Assembly: GCA_023212645.1 (NCBI GenBank)
Contig: JALBYC010000015.1
Location: forward strand, 231,052 to 295,051
Direction of reading: 5' to 3'
Source: Farysia itapuensis
Taxonomy: Eukaryota > Basidiomycota > Ustilaginomycetes > Ustilaginales > Ustilaginaceae
DNA: 64,000 nucleotides
Shown here one piece after another: positions 19,431-31,005 of this stretch. Made by a program: the position numbers and the translations under genes. Position 1 is the stretch's first letter. Every line of letters begins with the position of its first letter. The notes under the pieces are model-generated. The model was not told the origin of the DNA. It searched no databases and was given only the letters and a program-made list of their open reading frames with translations.

Positions 19431-20840
19431 ATGAGCAGTGACGATTTCACCAAGAAGAAGCTATGGGGTGGCCGATTCACCGGAAAGAACGATCCGTTGC
19501 TGTTTGCCTACAATGAGTCGCTCTCGTATGACAAACGCATGCATGCACAGGATATCCGTGGTTCTCAAGCATATGCCAGAGCCCTGATCAAGACTGGCGT
19601 TCTCAACCAGCAGGAGAGCGATCAGATCGTAGCAGCACTCGAACAGGTCGGGCAAGAGTGGAAGGATGGCACTTTCAAAATCCAGGAGGATGACGAGGAC
19701 ATTCATACTGCGAACGAGCGCCGACTCACCGAAATCGTCGGTGCGGTAGGCGGCAAGTTGCACACGGGTCGCTCGCGAAACGACCAGGTGGCCACCGACA
19801 TGCGACTTTGGCTGCTGGATCAAGTCTCGGCTATCGAGACGTATCTGGTGGATCTGATCCAGGTCATGGTCGCGCGTGCCCGATCCGAGATTGACGTCTT
19901 GATGCCTGGATACACGCATCTGCAGCGTGCCCAGCCTATCCGTTGGTCCCATCTTCTGCTCAGCCATGCCACCTACTTTGCCGCCGATCTGGCACGACTG
20001 CGTGACCAAATTCCGCGAATCTCGGTGCTGCCGCTTGGCTCCGGTCCGCTAGCTGGCAACCCTTTTGCCGGATTGGATCGTGATGCCATTGCCAAGGACC
20101 TCGGTTTCCGCACCGTCGGTCCCAACTCGATGAACAGCGTCTCGGACCGCGACTTTGTCGTCGAGTTCCTCATGTGGGCCAGCTTGACGGCCGTACATCT
20201 CAGCAAGATGGCCGAAGATTTCATCATCTACTCTACCTCTGAGTTTGGCTTTATGCAGCTCAGCGATGCCTACAGCACTGGCTCGTCCATCATGCCGCAG
20301 AAGAAGAACCCAGACAGTTTGGAGCTGCTTCGTGGCAAGTCTGGACGAATCTTTGGTCAGATGTCTGGATTCATGATGTCACTCAAGGGCATTCCCTCTA
20401 CCTACAACAAGGACTTGCAGGAGGACAAGGAGCCGCTGTTTGACGCAGTCGACACTACCCGCGATGGTCTGCAGATCGCGACAGGTGTGATTAGCACGCT
20501 CAACATCTTCCCACAAAGGATGCAGGCTGCTCTGACGCCCGACATGCTCGCCACGGATCTGGCCGAGTACCTGGTTCGCAAGGGAACGCCGTTCCGCGAG
20601 ACGCATCACATCTCGGGCTCGGCCGTGCGTCTGTCCGAGGAGAAAGGCTGTCTGCTTTCGCAGCTCACACTTTCCGATCTGCGCGGACTGTCGGACAAGT
20701 TTGACGACGACGTGATGCAAGTCTGGTCGTTTGAGCAGAGTGTCGAACGACGAGACGCAAAGGGCGGTACTTCGAAACGTGCTGTTCTAGAACAGTGCGA
20801 CACGCTTCAACACCTTCTGGGCGCGCAATCTTCCGCATAG
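19431..20840 (+). CDS. ARG4: Argininosuccinate lyase
   Basis: 469 residues, single exon. It cleaves argininosuccinate to arginine and fumarate, the last step of arginine synthesis. The leader [14 protein letters not shown], the substrate loop [18 protein letters not shown], the His segment [16 protein letters not shown], and the catalytic-serine signature [20 protein letters not shown] (near residue 285) are all present and complete. The length matches the family (about 460-470). It is presumably cytosolic as a homotetramer. It is convergent with the ceramide glucosyltransferase gene (56 bp between stops). Confidence 0.97.
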   Translation: MSSDDFTKKKLWGGRFTGKNDPLLFAYNESLSYDKRMHAQDIRGSQAYARALIKTGVLNQQESDQIVAALEQVGQEWKDGTFKIQEDDEDIHTANERRLTEIVGAVGGKLHTGRSRNDQVATDMRLWLLDQVSAIETYLVDLIQVMVARARSEIDVLMPGYTHLQRAQPIRWSHLLLSHATYFAADLARLRDQIPRISVLPLGSGPLAGNPFAGLDRDAIAKDLGFRTVGPNSMNSVSDRDFVVEFLMWASLTAVHLSKMAEDFIIYSTSEFGFMQLSDAYSTGSSIMPQKKNPDSLELLRGKSGRIFGQMSGFMMSLKGIPSTYNKDLQEDKEPLFDAVDTTRDGLQIATGVISTLNIFPQRMQAALTPDMLATDLAEYLVRKGTPFRETHHISGSAVRLSEEKGCLLSQLTLSDLRGLSDKFDDDVMQVWSFEQSVERRDAKGGTSKRAVLEQCDTLQHLLGAQSSA

Positions 20841-20896
20841 TCACCCCCCTCTACTTATAGAAAGCCAGCAATGGGAAAGACCCGCAATATAGTGTT

Positions 20897-22613
20897 CTAC
20901 CTTTCTTCTGACTCGAGGAGTGGGTCGAGATCCTTATGTGAGCGGTGCGAGCGGGCGGTACGTGGGAGGAGGGCAGCCCGTCCGCTTGATAAGATTCTAT
21001 AGGTGCGGTTCCTCCACGAGACTATAGACGAATGCCGTGTCAGCCTGATTTCTGCAGCCAGATATAATGTGCGGAGGGGGAAACTTACCGGTGCTGCCAC
21101 AGATGGCCCAGGCCCAGATGGGCAGTGCGAGTACTTCTCGAAGCACCCAGGCGGCTACAAAGTCAAAGAGGCCGAAATGTTCGGCGCTGAGCGAGGCAGG
21201 ATTGCACGAGCGTTGGCTCTCGTCTGACGACGCTGAGAGGTGGTGAAAGATGGTATAATCGAGCCAGAACCAGGTGCTCCAGTGGGCGGCGTAGAAGAGG
21301 AGGCAGACGGTCCAGCTTGCGGGTGTGGGGAGGAAGAGGCGCGACACGCCGTACCAGCCCAGCACGCCGGACAGGATCGACTCGGTCAGCGGTTCGAGCA
21401 GCGTAGGGACGAGCACCATGTATTTGCGCACGCGAATCCAGCGCATCCGTCGGCGAGTGTAGTCGCGGAGCGTGCGAATGTCGCCCACCGAGGTGTACGC
21501 CAGATCGTAGCCAGACAGGATGTGCGAGAGTCCGAGGGGCGGATTCCACAGTGACTGCGCCAGCATATTGTCTTCGGCCAGGTAGATTCCGAACCGCGCC
21601 AAGGGGCGTGCCAGCTGCTTCAGCTCGTCATTCGCCGCCGCCCCTTGTGAAGTGGTTGCTGCTGCTGCAGAGGGCGATGGAGACGTCTGAAAGGCAAAAC
21701 TGCCTATAGCGCCTTCCTCACCACGACTACCCCCACTGCCAACGGCGAAGAACGAGTCTGGTACTTGGGCCAGATCCGACTTGCGATACATGTTGCTCTT
21801 GCCCATGACGCACGAATCGATCGAGAGCGAGTTGATGGCCAAGTACATTTTCGCATGCGTGGTCGAGAGGAAGACTCGTTCGATTTTGCTGCCCCAGGAG
21901 GAGCTGGGTAGTACGGCAAAGGGGACGTGATGGACTAAGCCTACTCTGGTTCCATGCGGTCGCCTGCGCAGGAGCTTGGGTACCGGCGCTGGTTGCTGGT
22001 TGGTGGTGAGATCGTCCACGGCTCGAGCCATGGCACCTGCCGGCGTCCACACTTGACTGTCCACCACCCACACGATATCGTACTGGGCTAGTGAATAGGG
22101 CCGCACCAGGTTGTTGATCTTGGGATTGACACCCGCATTCTCGTCTCCGACCAGGATGCGACAGGCAACGTGCGGGTGCGCCTTGTGCACCATTTGCGCA
22201 ATGTGAAGCACCTTTTGCGCCTCATGGCTGCTGCTTTCGGCGATCGACAAGATGACTTCGAATCGATCTGGTGGGTAGTCCTGGTTGAAGGAGGATGCAA
22301 GGTTCGAGTACAGATTGCAGTCGAGACCGCTGAGTGGACGCAAGATCGAGACACCGGGAACGCTGCTCGAGTCAAAGTCGCCGTCATTACGGCGCACAGC
22401 CGAGTCGACACTACTGGAGGGACTGACTGTGCGTGCCGAGACAATGGCAGACGGACGTGGTGGTGATAGGGGAGACCGTGGCTTGTGCGACTGTGAAAGG
22501 CGGCGAGCTATCGAGAAGCCCAAGAGGCAGATGGACCAGATGATGACATACCACGCCAGGCACAGGCTAGCTGCTGCCTTGACCAGTTGGCCAGCAGACT
22601 CGGCTCGAGTCAT
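20897..22613 (-). CDS. Ceramide glucosyltransferase (GT21)
   Basis: Exons 21089-22613 and 20897-21021 (reverse) make 549 residues. The protein has an N-terminal membrane anchor (SLCLAWYVIIWSICLLGFSIA), the GT2-fold motif SILRPLSGLDCNLYSNL, D2 in WVVDSQVW, D3 in LAEDNMLAQSLW, and the (R/Q)XXRW motif inside RRRMRWIRVRK, followed by further C-terminal membrane segments. It should transfer glucose from UDP-glucose to ceramide at the Golgi/ER, making glucosylceramide. The last exon restores the family ending WRNRTYRILSSGR, which confirms the splice (acceptor TATAG at 21022-21026). A Ser/Ala-rich insert between D2 and D3 (about residues 300-330) is longer than in animal enzymes. Confidence 0.92.
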
Positions 22614-22710
22614 GGCGTGGGTGTTGATGGCAAAAGGTTGGGCCGGGTTTGGGGGCCAATTGCAAAGATGGAGGAATTGTCCAATTGTGCGTCGTGCTTA
22701 GCGCCACCAT

Positions 22711-23795
22711 ATGTCCATCTTGCTCACCCAACTCGTTCCAGCTGGCCGCCCATCATGCGTGGCCAGCTCCTCCCTGACACGCCTCACTCCTGCGCTAACG
22801 AGTGCAATGGGCTCGCTGTCCCCCACACCACGTCGCATGGCGCCTTCCAAGCGTATCGACGAAATCGACCATATTCCCACCTCGACACTCGGAAAAACGC
22901 TCATGACGGCCGGAAGCGCTCTCGGTCTGCTCAACAATCCTGCTCGTGGAGGTAAGTGCTGTGTGATATGTATGCGAGAGGACGCACAAGGCACTGACAT
23001 TTGCCCCTCTCACCACTTACGCGATGCCTAGATTTGCTCTCGATGCTGACGCAAGTGTCGGCACCGCCTTCGATGGCGCATCTGCTCCAGTCGATGCGGT
23101 CGACCGAGTCGGGACGCAGACTGCTGATCGAACGCCCCTCGATCAATTCCGAGACGGTCGATGTTGCTTACCTCGGCTCGCTTCCACGCGGGACGTTTGG
23201 GAGGGAGTGGACCGAGTGGCTCAACGAGAACGGTGTTGGGCCTGATGGCCGTGCCGAGGCAGACTACATGAAGACGGCCGAGGAAAAGTACCTCATTCAG
23301 CGCTATCGCGAGTCGCACGACTTTTACCATCTGCTCTTACGCATGCCCGTCACGCAGCTGGGCGAGACGACGGTAAAGTACTTTGAGATGGCGCAAATGT
23401 CGATGCCGGTAGCCGGCTTTGCTGCTGCAGGCGGCACTCTGCGCATCCTCGGCTCGCTCCTCTCGTCTCTACCCAAACCATCTGCTCTACTCTCAGCCGT
23501 AGTGAACGGCAGCCCGAGCATGCTCAGTCACTCTGCAAGCACCTCTTCCTCCGATCTGGCCTCGTTGCAGACCCTCATTCCCTGGGCATGGGAGGTGGGA
23601 CGCACGTCGGTGCCGCTCATCTCGATCGAGTGGGAACGCTGCTGGGAAAGAGACATTGATGAAATGCGACAAGAGCTCGGCATCACACCGCCGCCCATCC
23701 AGGTTGCCAAGTTCCAGGGCCGCAAGGCTCGTCAGACAGGAGCCAAACTTCGAGGATGGCCGAGCAAAGTGGTGCAGGCGAAAACAGCGATCTGA
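22711..23795 (+). CDS. COQ4: COQ4, ubiquinone biosynthesis protein
   Basis: Exons 22711-22951 and 23032-23795 give 334 residues. The metal-binding signature HDxxHx11E is complete (HDFYHLLLRMPVTQLGE). Upstream elements IPTSTLGKTLMTAGSALGLLNNPARGDLL and the Trp-rich PRGTFGREWTEWL region are also typical. COQ4 acts on the matrix face of the inner mitochondrial membrane, where it organises the coenzyme Q synthome and is implicated in C1 decarboxylation/hydroxylation. The first about 45 residues are basic and Ser/Thr-rich, fitting a mitochondrial presequence. The intron is GTAAGT...TAG. The ELMO gene starts only 68 bp downstream. Confidence 0.93.
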
Positions 23796-23863
23796 CAATT
23801 GAAATGGCTTTTTTTGATGTTTCGCGGTGGTGTGAGTTCTCGAATGTGTTGAGCAGCAACACC

Positions 23864-26233
23864 ATGAGCAGCAGTAGTAGGAATGGTGAAGAGCGCACGT
23901 CGGCAGCTCTCGTGCCCAACCCATCCCAGGCTTCGACCTCTGCGCGCATAAACCTGGTTACCTATCGGCAGTCTACCATCAAAGCACTCATCGACCCTAG
24001 TCTGCCCGTTCAGGATGTCATCCGACAACTGTGCGCCAACGCTCATCTCGGAGTCCAGGAACCTCCAACGCTGTTTGCCTTGCGCGATGATGACAGTGAA
24101 GAGCTGATTGATGACGGCAACATGTCGCGCAAGATTGAGGCCGGCGCCAATTTCAAGCTCTGCTCTTCGCCCACCATTGAAGCGGCCGAGATGGTGGACA
24201 AGCTCTCGTCGGCCGACGAGAGGGTGCTCAAGATGGCCACGTATACGCTCCAGCGGCTGATTCGCGAGAAGCCGTTTGCACACGAATTTGTCGCCCGTAA
24301 TGGGCTGCGCGAACTGCTCAAGATCATCTCTTCGCACGGGGTGGGCAATACGCTGGCGTATGCGCTCACCAGCTGCCAAAACCTGATGGAAAGCTTTGAT
24401 TCCGGCTGGGACGTGATTGACGGCAATTTCATCGCAAAGGTAGTCCACCTACTTGTGTCACAGGAGCGCATCAACGTCTGCCGCCCCGCTACGGCCATTC
24501 TCAAGAAATTGGTCGTGTCTGGCCCCCAGGACGCACCCAAAACCGGCAGAGTTCTACTGACCGACACGGCGGAATCTAGCTTTGTCCCTACTACCAATGA
24601 CCAACCCGCGGTGTACAGATACGGCTTCGAGGCCGTGTATACCGAGATTCGACGTGAAAAGCTGTTCCTGCAGACCCTCGTCAGCCGACTGGGCAGTGCC
24701 GATACGACGCTCAAGCTGTACAGTCTCAGTCTGATCAACAGTCTGATGCGCAACGTGACCGACAGTCTGTTTGAAGGCTTCACCTCGGACCTCGAAGCGC
24801 TCGGCACATCCAAGGCGGTGGCCAAGCTAATGGACTCGAACCGCGGAGATGAGTTGTCCTCGTCTATTCTCGAGTATCAGAGCAGCGTCCTGCGCGCCGC
24901 ACACCGAAGGATGCGCACCGCCGTCACTCCCACGGACAAACGCCATGTTCAGGCACTTTCCTACATCTGGCTCCAAGCCAAGCTGCCCAACGTCGCCGGC
25001 TCTGATGCCTTGGCTAGCAGCCGCTTGAAATGGCGTCGGCTCGGATTTGCGTCGGAATCGGCGGCGAAAGAGTTTGGCAGAGTGGGGTGGTTGGGGCTCA
25101 AATGCCTCGAATCCTTTGTTCGTGCAGATCCAGAGCTGTTCTCGGGCACGGTGTGGGAGCAAATACAGCGTCCCGAGGATCGACGCTGTCCCCTAGGCCG
25201 TGCCTCGATCGAAGTGACCGAGATCCTGGCCGATCACTGGAACGTCGAATCCGGCTACTCTACGTCTTCGTCGTTCCAGCCGTTTCTGCTGTCGTACGAC
25301 AGGGTGCATCACCTTGCGCTACGCTTTTGGCTGCGCATGTGGAACGAGAGCGGGGCAGCGACGTCGGACTTTTCGCGCGTCGCTGCTCTGGTGCGTAGCC
25401 AAGTGCGCGAAGCTCTGAGCGACGAACACACAAAGACCTATGCCGATCTGGAGCAAGACTTTCTCCACTCTGACTACCGAACTGTGCGAGACCGGCAGAT
25501 GAAGGAGCTCGAGGTGGACGAGGACTATAACTCCAAACCTTCGATACGCAACCTGCGCGGCCGGATCTACCGCGAGAGCTACGAGTTTGTCCGCCAACAA
25601 CGCATACAGTGTCTGCTCGAAGGAGCCTGGTTCCGCCACGTCCCCTCGTCGTCGTCATCGTCAGCACAAGAGAGCGCAAGTCAGCAGAGGGCGTCGATCA
25701 GCACGATTGGCGCCACGAAAGCGCCACCGCCGCCAACAGCAGCAGCAACTCCTGCCTGGAGGTTCTATCGCCTGTCGCCCAACAAAAAGTATCTGCACTT
25801 TTGCCATGTCACTGAGCGTCGACCGATTCGCGGCGGACTTGATGACCTTCCAGACCGGATCGATCTCAACCAGGTCAGTGATATTAGTCAACCGAGCGCT
25901 GCGACTGCCATGCCGACCAACGGGGCGAAAGTGGCGGCGGCGAACAAGGACTCGTTGATCATCAGTCTGCTGCGCGCACCAGACGTGTCGATCGCGGACC
26001 TGGAGGCACTCAATGCAAGTCAGTACAGCGAGTGGACCGACGGACTCAAGATGCTCAAGGGCGAAGCCGGCGTAGTCAGCACACGCCAGACGGCCGACTT
26101 TGTCCAGATTCTCACCGAAATTGGCGTCAAGATCAAGCTCCTAGACCTCACGGGCGAACAAGTCGAAGTGCCCACCACCATCTCTGTACCCGCGCTGCCC
26201 ACGACTACCGAATTCTTCTTCGCCGAGCTCTGA
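23864..26233 (+). CDS. ELMO/CED-12 domain protein
   Basis: 789 residues from the ATG at 23864 (MSSSSRNGEERTS). The frame is open 36 codons further, but an earlier start (23756) would overlap the COQ4 coding end, so the downstream ATG is preferred. The N-terminal half is armadillo-like (ELMO_ARM: AVMATYTLQRLIREKPFAHEF-like helices, LMRNVTDSLFEGF). The ELMO domain covers about residues 380-560 (FGRVGWLGLKCLESFVR). A PH-like domain follows (WRFYRLSPNKKYLHFCHV). ELMO proteins pair with DOCK-type exchange factors to activate Rac. In fungi they are linked to polarity and actin. An Ala/Ser-rich spacer precedes the PH domain. Confidence 0.87.
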   Translation: MSSSSRNGEERTSAALVPNPSQASTSARINLVTYRQSTIKALIDPSLPVQDVIRQLCANAHLGVQEPPTLFALRDDDSEELIDDGNMSRKIEAGANFKLCSSPTIEAAEMVDKLSSADERVLKMATYTLQRLIREKPFAHEFVARNGLRELLKIISSHGVGNTLAYALTSCQNLMESFDSGWDVIDGNFIAKVVHLLVSQERINVCRPATAILKKLVVSGPQDAPKTGRVLLTDTAESSFVPTTNDQPAVYRYGFEAVYTEIRREKLFLQTLVSRLGSADTTLKLYSLSLINSLMRNVTDSLFEGFTSDLEALGTSKAVAKLMDSNRGDELSSSILEYQSSVLRAAHRRMRTAVTPTDKRHVQALSYIWLQAKLPNVAGSDALASSRLKWRRLGFASESAAKEFGRVGWLGLKCLESFVRADPELFSGTVWEQIQRPEDRRCPLGRASIEVTEILADHWNVESGYSTSSSFQPFLLSYDRVHHLALRFWLRMWNESGAATSDFSRVAALVRSQVREALSDEHTKTYADLEQDFLHSDYRTVRDRQMKELEVDEDYNSKPSIRNLRGRIYRESYEFVRQQRIQCLLEGAWFRHVPSSSSSSAQESASQQRASISTIGATKAPPPPTAAATPAWRFYRLSPNKKYLHFCHVTERRPIRGGLDDLPDRIDLNQVSDISQPSAATAMPTNGAKVAAANKDSLIISLLRAPDVSIADLEALNASQYSEWTDGLKMLKGEAGVVSTRQTADFVQILTEIGVKIKLLDLTGEQVEVPTTISVPALPTTTEFFFAEL

Positions 26234-26371
26234 GTCCCCCCTAAAATACCCATCCGGTGATTACCGCGCGAGATCCAGAATGTCATTACCCCTTTTGAAA
26301 TCTGTCGTGTGCCGTAACGTGTGTCAGTCCCCTGTGTATGTGTTGCGCTGGGGTTGCGGGGGGAGAGCGAC

Positions 26372-26907
26372 TTACTGCTGTTGCTGCTGTCTTGACTTGC
26401 GTAGGTAGGCTAGATCGGTTCTGCTTGCACCCAGGTTGAGCACTTTGGGACATCCGTCACGATCTTTTTCCAAGCGTGTGCATTCCGCGCAGTAGTAGGC
26501 ATCCTGTCCGTCCAGTCCGTGAATGGAGGAGGTTAGCATGAGAGAGTGTGTGGGGGGCGTCAAGTGCCCGGAGGGGGGCAAAACTTACCGATACGCCAGC
26601 GCCACCGCAGATGATGCATCGTCCACCGTACGATCCAAAGTTGCACTCCTCGCAGATGCGCACCAGTGTCGTCGGTCGCACGTACGAGTCACAGATCGGG
26701 CTGTTTCTCTCGTGTAAGTAACTCTCGGCGTGCTTTACAACAAGGGCCTAAAGACATACCATTTTCCGTCGTCCTTTTCGCACAACCGCCCAATGGCGAT
26801 TCCAGGCAGCTTGCGGCACAGAATGAGATCTGGATGATGTCTGTAGCAGCGATGGGGGGTTTGAGTACACACTGTGCGCAGAAAGGCAACTCGACTTACT
26901 TTGACAT
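26372..26907 (-). CDS. RDS3: Rds3/PHF5A, SF3b splicing factor subunit (C26D variant)
   Basis: Four coding exons on the reverse strand (26900-26907, 26760-26840, 26589-26700, 26372-26503) total 333 nt, giving exactly 110 residues like human PHF5A. It reads [16 protein letters not shown], then [13 protein letters not shown], then [55 protein letters not shown]5A is a three-zinc knot protein at the centre of SF3b and lines the branch-point adenosine pocket of U2 snRNP. Oddity: the usual CEKC-DGKC has Asp in place of the second Cys (human Cys26). Exon 1 holds only eight coding bases. All splice sites are canonical and the reading frame is complete, so the gene looks functional. Confidence 0.93.
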
Positions 26908-27010
26908 CTGATGGAGGGGTGATGCGAAGGACTGTGCAACCCGTCGTACAGACCCGTACACACAAATCCGACTTTTCCGTGTGCGCTTTCCATCTGTCGA
27001 AACAGCCATC
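26908..27010. promoter_or_regulatory. 103-bp divergent promoter between RDS3 and Zn2Cys6 gene
   Basis: The two start codons (26907 reverse, 27011 forward) are only 103 bp apart, so the two promoters must overlap each other or extend into transcribed sequence. No TATA box is evident. Confidence 0.5.
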
Positions 27011-30000
27011 ATGGCACCGCGAAAGGAGGGACACTCTCGACACACTTCCAACTCGGCCCACGCCTCGCCCTCGTTTACCAACAACTACGACGACAACGAG
27101 GATGACTCGGGCAATGACGATGACAAGTCGCACAGCAAGAAGCGCAACCGGAACCGCGTCCACTTTGCCTGCACCGAGTGCTACCGACGCAAGCAAAAGT
27201 GCAACCGTGAGATGCCCTGCCAGCACTGCATCGCTCGCAAGATTCCAGACCGATGCAAGACCTTCCAGCCGGGCGAGGACAGCAATGACGTCGCATCCCG
27301 TCTGAATCGAGTCGAGCGAATGCTCGAAGAATACCTCCCGCGTCTCCTCAATCAGGTCGAGCATCTGGCTGCCAGCCCACGACGTGAGGCAAAGGGCGTC
27401 AAGGGCAAGCATGCTCTCGCCAACTTTACTGCCTCGCCAGCACAGATGCACGACGCTGCCAACGATGATAATGAGGAAGAGGATTTTGACGAGCTGGACG
27501 ATGTCGAGCCAGAAGGAAGGCTGAGTCCCAAGACAGGGTTCTACAACAGTGGCTCCGTCGATATGCGCATCAGCTCCATCCTCGACGACTTGCCAGGCAG
27601 CTCGACCAAGTCACAGCTTCTCGATCCGCCGATCCGTGTGCTGCACAGCGTGCCTGACCTTGACGCTGTTATGGCCGAGTACGGCTGTCCAACCCCGCCC
27701 ACGCCGGATCTGCTGAGCGCCCTCATCAGCCGGGACCACTGCAATGCGCTGCTCTCGCACTACTTTGACAAGATCAACTGGATGCGACAGCCTCTTCCCC
27801 AAAAGAGCCTTCGCGTATCCTTTGACAACTTCTGGAAGTCGGGTCCCAAGATTACCGCGCAAAACATCAACCACTTTGCCCTGCTCTGCAACCTGTGTGC
27901 GATTGCCACGCTTTCGGTTGAAGATCCACTGTTCCCACACGATGCGCGCGATCGACTGCAGGTCGCGCGACGATATCACTATGCCGGACGCAGAGGCTTG
28001 CTCATGAGTAGCGTCATTGGACGCGAGGATGTCGATCAGATTGTCGCCTGGATCACTTCGTGTCGCTTTCTGCTGCTCGATCGGCGGATTGCGGAAGCCT
28101 ACACGCTCTGCTCTTCGGCGGTGAGGTCGGCGTTTAGCATCGGCCTTCATCGCGATGGTACCAAACTTGGGCTGACCGCCGGCGAGACGGAAGCACGACG
28201 GCGTGTCTGGGCCTCCATCTACTTTATGGACCGCGCACTCGCACTCAACACCGGTCGACCGGCTGTCATTGACGACCGCATGTGCGATACACAGGCTCCC
28301 AGTAACGTCATGGATGAAGACGTTTACCCCATGCCGCAGAAACCACCCAAGATGCCCGAAGGGGTCGAGCCACCGACTGCGTTCAGCTACGCCGTCATTC
28401 GACAGCGCATCGCACAGCTCGAAGGCAGGATCCTCTCCAGCTTCCAAAACTTGCAGCAGCCTTTCCACGTCGGCGACGTCTTGGCCCTCGACCATGATAT
28501 TCGAGACCTGCAGGATCATCTGCCCTTCTACTTCCGCGCTACGCTCACCGCCGACGGTATCGAGTGCGACAAGTCGCTCGACGCTACGTATGGCTTTCTC
28601 AACGTGCACCGCTTCTTGCTGCACACCGAGATCAATTCGGTGCGAATTGCTCTGCATCGACCGTATCTCCTCCGTTCCGGCGGTGCGCACAGTGGCAAGC
28701 TGCTGCACTGCCGCGAAGCCAGTCTCAACGCAGCTCTGCACGATCTCGAGCTTCGTGGTGACTTTATCCGCGACATCAAGGCGGTAGACGCTCCCATGCG
28801 GCTGTACCGCGTGCAGATCGGAACGTACAAGTGGTTCCACTCCCTCCTCGTCTGTGGCATCGTCCTGCTCATGGACCCCTGGGCGCCCAACGCGGGCAAA
28901 CTCAAGTCCCACCTCCAACACTACGTCGATATCTACTCGCGCAGATCCGCCATTGAGCGCGACGAGATGCGCGATCGAGAGGCCAAAGTCGTCGAGCTCT
29001 TCCTCTCCCGTCTCGAGGAGCTGCAGAAACTCGGTCCTTCAGCGCAAAAGCATGCGGGAAAGGGGCCCAAACGGGGACGATCCATCGACGTGCCTGCCGG
29101 CGACGCGGGGCGGGATGGCAAAGCGGTCAAGCGGGACAGTATTTCGTCCAGAGCCAAGGGGCCGGATGAGAAGTCGGATGCCCATCTGTTGCTTGGAATT
29201 GGGCAACGACAGGGGATGTCGCCGCAATCGTCGTCTTCGTCTTTGTTGACGTATTCTGGGCTTTCCGGTGGTGGGCGGCCTTCTGGGAGTGGGCGTGCGC
29301 ATGCGTTGAGGACGTCCGGCTCGGGTGACTGGACTCGCGACCTGCTTGGCGTACAAGCGAGTCCCGGAGGATCCAACTCGGACAGTCCCAGCACGGCCAT
29401 CCCCACAGGCGTCGCTCCACGTCGCAACGACGTTCCCCTAACAGCCTCACCCACCCCGCCCATCCCAAACACCACCAACAACAACGCCGGCGAAGACGCA
29501 CAGCAGATCTTCGACACGTGGTACCAGGCAGAGTGGGCGTCAGCCTCGATGCCGTCCTACGACGCAGCTGCCTACAACGGTCCCCAGGGTTTCGCGACCA
29601 TGTTTGGCGGGATGGGCGCCGGCGCTGGTGCAGCCGCGGGCGCCAGTCTGGGACTCGACTCGCTCGGTAACCTCAGCGGATTCCTCGGCAGCGCTTCATC
29701 AACCCTCCACGGCGCCGGCAGTAATATCAACAGCAGCAGCAGCAGCACGAACCTCAATGACGGCACGACTGGCGTTGTCTTTGGCAATCTGCCCGCCGCG
29801 GGTACCTCGACCGCTTCGTTTGCAGATATGGTCATGGCACCTGCTATCCAGCTACAGCAAGCGCGCAAACCCACCTCATCACCGCCGCAGCCGTCGAGAC
29901 CGATCAGTGTTTCCTCCAAACCAGAGTGGGGCGGTGGCGCAATGTTCAACACGACGGACGCAACGCTCCCCGCAGCTACGCACGGCCAGGACGCCGGTCT

Positions 30001-30085
30001 CCCCGCTCTAGGCGCCGCTGCGAATGCGAACCCCAACTTCGACCCTGCCTTCTGGCAAACCCTCATCGACAAGATCGTCACCTAG
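27011..30085 (+). CDS. Zn2Cys6 fungal transcription factor
   Basis: 1024 residues, single exon, start [13 protein letters not shown]. The binuclear zinc cluster is at residues 54-82 (Cys 54, 57, 64, 70, 73, 82; spacing 2-6-5-2-8), preceded by a basic [10 protein letters not shown] stretch and followed by a short coiled coil ([23 protein letters not shown]) for dimerisation. Residues about 240-560 are a fungal_trans middle-homology domain ([54 protein letters not shown]). The C-terminal 350 residues are Gly/Ser/Ala-rich with a poly-Ser run and probably hold the activation region. It should bind CGG-type half sites. Its targets cannot be inferred from the neighbourhood. Confidence 0.93.
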   Translation: MAPRKEGHSRHTSNSAHASPSFTNNYDDNEDDSGNDDDKSHSKKRNRNRVHFACTECYRRKQKCNREMPCQHCIARKIPDRCKTFQPGEDSNDVASRLNRVERMLEEYLPRLLNQVEHLAASPRREAKGVKGKHALANFTASPAQMHDAANDDNEEEDFDELDDVEPEGRLSPKTGFYNSGSVDMRISSILDDLPGSSTKSQLLDPPIRVLHSVPDLDAVMAEYGCPTPPTPDLLSALISRDHCNALLSHYFDKINWMRQPLPQKSLRVSFDNFWKSGPKITAQNINHFALLCNLCAIATLSVEDPLFPHDARDRLQVARRYHYAGRRGLLMSSVIGREDVDQIVAWITSCRFLLLDRRIAEAYTLCSSAVRSAFSIGLHRDGTKLGLTAGETEARRRVWASIYFMDRALALNTGRPAVIDDRMCDTQAPSNVMDEDVYPMPQKPPKMPEGVEPPTAFSYAVIRQRIAQLEGRILSSFQNLQQPFHVGDVLALDHDIRDLQDHLPFYFRATLTADGIECDKSLDATYGFLNVHRFLLHTEINSVRIALHRPYLLRSGGAHSGKLLHCREASLNAALHDLELRGDFIRDIKAVDAPMRLYRVQIGTYKWFHSLLVCGIVLLMDPWAPNAGKLKSHLQHYVDIYSRRSAIERDEMRDREAKVVELFLSRLEELQKLGPSAQKHAGKGPKRGRSIDVPAGDAGRDGKAVKRDSISSRAKGPDEKSDAHLLLGIGQRQGMSPQSSSSSLLTYSGLSGGGRPSGSGRAHALRTSGSGDWTRDLLGVQASPGGSNSDSPSTAIPTGVAPRRNDVPLTASPTPPIPNTTNNNAGEDAQQIFDTWYQAEWASASMPSYDAAAYNGPQGFATMFGGMGAGAGAAAGASLGLDSLGNLSGFLGSASSTLHGAGSNINSSSSSTNLNDGTTGVVFGNLPAAGTSTASFADMVMAPAIQLQQARKPTSSPPQPSRPISVSSKPEWGGGAMFNTTDATLPAATHGQDAGLPALGAAANANPNFDPAFWQTLIDKIVT

Positions 30086-30225
30086 CTTCAACCGCGCACA
30101 CGCACGTACACACACACAAGATATAGGGAGAAAAAGAGGTGGGTAATAATTCAGGGGAATGACATGGGAGAAGAGATATACTGTACACAATGTGTGAGGA
30201 AAGCATACACACGCGCGAGGGGACG

Positions 30226-31005
30226 TCAGAGAAGGGCCTGTTTGGCGGTTGTCCAGGTGGCTGCTGCTGCCATCATGATGGAGCTAGAGATGATCATGGG
30301 TCTTGTGCCTGCTGTGCATTTGAAGAGGGCGCCCGAGATACCGCCTGCGCCTACTGCGCCCCAGATATCATGCTTGCCGCGCGCTGCATCAATCGAGGCG
30401 TCGACCAGGTTGTAAATCAGCGCTACGACGCCTGCCGAGTTGCCAAAGAAGGAGCCACGACGGGTGACCTGGTTGAGCACGGCGTTGAGACGCAGACGGA
30501 ACGTGGTATTCTCGACGCCGAGCGGACGGAAGAGGCCCTCACGTGCGCCGAGCAGACCACCAATGGCAAGACCAGAGAGGTAGGTAGTGCCAGTGCCGTA
30601 GCAGAGATCGTCCGACCAGCCACGCGAAGGCACCGCCGTACGCGCTCCCTGCATACTCGACGGCGCACCGTCGGTCAAATCCAGATACTCGAGCTCTTCC
30701 TTGCCCAACCCTGCCAGTGGATGCAGTGCGCCCAGATCGAGCGAACGATCGGCAAACAGCGAGTGCGCGTTCGGAATGTACTCTGCCGTATTGCTTGTCG
30801 AAGAGGAAGCCGAGGGTACGGCACTGGAAGAATTCGTGCGCAGGTAATCGGCTGCATTGGTCTCTCCTGACGGCGGCGTTGTGCGTCGGGAGGAAGACGA
30901 GGTGGGGTCGACAGGGGCGGGTGCAACTGCCTCGAATGCAGGCTGCTGACCCGCGGACGACGACGAGGTGCTTCCCTTGCTGGAAGACGAGAAAGGCCAG
31001 ACCAT
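30226..31005 (-). CDS. TIM23: TIM23, inner-membrane presequence translocase channel
   Basis: 259 residues. The C-terminal half is the Tim17/Tim22/Tim23 domain with four hydrophobic segments (YLSGLAIGGLLGAREGL, GSFFGNSAGVVALIYNLVDA, DIWGAVGAGGISGALFKCTAG, MIISSSIMMAAAATW) and the LNAVLNQVTRRGSFFGN signature. The N-terminal intermembrane-space arm is Ser/Thr-rich (residues 1-100) and ends with PLAGLGKEELEYLDLTD, the usual receptor-interacting region. TIM23 conducts presequence proteins across the inner mitochondrial membrane. It is divergent from the mitochondrial ribosomal protein gene 180 bp away. Confidence 0.94.
   Translation of the reverse strand: MVWPFSSSSKGSTSSSSAGQQPAFEAVAPAPVDPTSSSSRRTTPPSGETNAADYLRTNSSSAVPSASSSTSNTAEYIPNAHSLFADRSLDLGALHPLAGLGKEELEYLDLTDGAPSSMQGARTAVPSRGWSDDLCYGTGTTYLSGLAIGGLLGAREGLFRPLGVENTTFRLRLNAVLNQVTRRGSFFGNSAGVVALIYNLVDASIDAARGKHDIWGAVGAGGISGALFKCTAGTRPMIISSSIMMAAAATWTTAKQALL

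Noticed and set aside
23756..23863. 36-codon N-terminal extension of the ELMO protein
   Set aside because: It would overlap the coding end of COQ4; the ATG at 23864 lies in the gap between genes.
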